Source of the DNA: Affinundibacterium flavidum
GTDB taxonomy: Bacteria > Pseudomonadota > Gammaproteobacteria > Burkholderiales > Burkholderiaceae_D
Reading direction: 5' to 3'
Assembly (NCBI RefSeq): GCF_014284175.1
Contig: NZ_JACOGA010000015.1
Coordinates: forward strand, 71,102 to 135,101
Length of the DNA stretch: 64,000 nucleotides
Part shown: one piece after another, positions 29,301 through 32,300 of the stretch
Layout: every line of letters begins with the position of its first letter
Position numbering within the stretch: the stretch's first letter is position 1
Notes under the pieces: model-generated
What the model was told of the DNA's origin: nothing
Seen by the model: only the letters and a program-made list of their open reading frames with translations
The model's database searches: none
Made by a program: the position numbers and the translations under genes

Positions 29301-32300
29301 GTGCTAATGTGAGGTGATATGCGTAAGCGATATTGTCGCCAGAACGCGTGAAACTGGAAGGACGCAAACGGCCATCAGCACCCGCAATCACGTGCGTGAC
29401 AACAGGATCCCCGCCACTTGTCCCAGGATTGCTGTCATCGGTGATCAGCCAATTATCATCAACACCGACATGTGCATCACCTGTCGATGTAAGAACAAAA
29501 CGTTCACTACCGTCGGACCCTAAATTGGTAGCAATCGACACATTGTAAGTAACAGTCCTACTGCTATCGTTAGTAATAATTTCTAAAAAGCGCGCATAAC
29601 TTTGTCCTGTTGGCACAAAGATTTTTCGCGTTTGACGAACTCCACTCTCACTTATCCTACCCTCTAAAGTGACGACTCTGCCATCTTCAGACACCAAGTC
29701 GTTACCACTACGGATAAAACTTGGGCTATTGAGTCCACCATCAAAGGCGTCAGAACTTCCATCGCCAATACTACCGTTATTTGCAATATCCCAACGATAA
29801 CCAGCGGCATCAACAAGATTGACAGGAAACGATGAGATCGGCACACCGTCGTCCTGCGCGACTGCCTCCGGTGCACCACTTGCAATAACTTGACCTGTAC
29901 GGGTAATGTCTTGTAAGGTGCCCGCCTGTTTCGGAGTGATCTCCAGGGCAGCACCCCTTGCTACCTGTAGAGTATAAAGACCATTCGTGCTTCCACTGAC
30001 ATGCGCAAAATAAGTGCCCGTCACTGTCGGCACATAATCGGTCAAATACGTATCCACATTGGCTGCATCTGTTCGACCGACTGCTTGCAAGAAACCATTC
30101 GGGCCAATTAATTCCAAACGAATGTCATTGGATACAGGATGAATCGCATGCGTTAAACTAAAACTCGCTGGCTCACCTGCTGTAAGTTCAAAACTATACC
30201 AGTCACTGCTATCGCTGTTATTACTATCAAAACGTCCTTCCACAGAACCAAGCGTTGCGGTACTGCCCAAATGCACAAAAGCGGCATCTATATGCTGCGC
30301 AGTCTGCTGTGTATGATTAACTCCTTGATCTACCGCGGCATTTAATAGCGCGCGAACAGAATAACTACCCGCCCCCAACAAGCTACTCGCATCGATTCGA
30401 TACGTGCCACTCACATTCAGCGCAACAGATTGCAGTATCGTTTTTTGTCCTACCGCATCGGTATGCTGGGTAGCCAAAACGGTCGTACCATCTGGCCCTA
30501 CTAGTGCTAATTCCCCTGTAAATGCACCTTCCGCACCTTCCGCAGGAAGTAATTCAATCGTGATTGTTTGTCCCGCGTCGAGATGAATCGTAAAACTATC
30601 GACATCACCATCGCCATGAAATACCCCGGTTACATTCGATTCAAAAATGTTGGAACCTGCGCTGTATCGCACCTCTGCCATCAAAGGCATCTGTCGCACA
30701 GCACTGTCCGCATTAAATTCAACTGTATAATCGCTTCCCCAATTTAATGGAATGCCATCAGTATCTACAAAATCGGTATTCTTAAGGCTGAGGCTATAAT
30801 GCCCCTCTACTAAAGCAGGAAATTCAAAACGAACTTGTTTACTATCACTATCGTAGGTCGCCGCATTCGCGGTAACCTCCAAGCCCGACAGGGTATTCAC
30901 CACATGCACGCTGTTAGGGCTGATACGATCTGGATTCAGTTGTGTATTGAAACCAAATTGCATGTTGACGGGGCTTCCCACCGCGACTGCGCCAGCATTA
31001 AGAGACGAAGAGCTTACCGCCGGTGCGATCACACCAGGGTAGCCATGAACGACTGTTTGCCCCGTCTTTTGACCCAGTAAGTCATATTGAAATAAGGTAC
31101 GTGTATCGAGTGGACGTTTCAAGCCGAGCGTCAAATCAGATAAATAGACTTGCTCACGCCTTTGTACCGGAATGATCGACGCATACACTCGCTCTTCACG
31201 CAAGATACCAGCACCGTCATAGAGATACTCTGTCAGTTGCCCATTTACATCGACATGCCCAGTTTTTAAACCATCATTATCGTAATAATAGAAATGCGAT
31301 AGATCAGTTTCACTCACTTGCAGAGAGACATCAGAGTAAAAAACTTGCGTTCCCCACTCGACTACATTGGCCGCCTGCGCATATTGCGTTGTGCGTATGA
31401 CCTGGGTGTTCATATCGTAAAAATATTGTGTGACCATTCCATCTTGGTCAATCATCAATTCTTGACGCCCCATTTCATCGTACACATACCACGTTTTTTG
31501 ATTCCAACTATCGGTCAATGGGCGAACTTCATCAAAGGTCCATTCGACAGGTTGCCCACTCTCGTCCACTAAAGTTTGCACATCAACGATGGTATCGTAA
31601 TGGCGAGAATGTACTACTTGATTGGCCGCATCGTAAAAGTACTCAGTCGCATAGCCTACGTCATCAATCTCGGCTATTTCTCTGCCGCCTTGATCATAAA
31701 AATACCAGGTACGAGCACCAGTCGCCGCTTCCAGCATGCGCACATGCCCCGCTTCATCATAAAAATACTTTTCTGCAGACGCTGCATTCGCCGCTAAAGA
31801 GGACAGCAAACGACCATCTTTGTCGTATTGATTAACGGTCAACGAACTATCGGTCAGGGTAAGAATCGTGCGTTGATGAATATCGTCATAAACCGTCGTA
31901 GAAACACCGACATCGCTATCATTCACACCCGTCAATCTTCCCAAACCATCGTAGCTATAAACCGCAGTATGTCCACTTGCAACATCATATTGACTGAGTA
32001 GGCGGCCCGACTGATCATAGACCCGTCTGGTTTCATTACTACCGGCCAAGGCACCCGACAACTCAGCATCGTCATTCACCGCTGCATAACGTGTGACGGT
32101 TGAAACTTGACCATGCACATCATAACTAGTGTCGACACGCAACACATCGTGCCGTATAGAATGGGGTGTCGGCGTCGAACCTGAAGAACCACTACCGTCT
32201 TGACCATCGCCGATCAACATTGCCGCGATTTCTACTACTGACTCAGCACCTGAAAGAGAATGGGTGTCGAGATATGTGTTGAGGTATTCCAAATTCGAAA

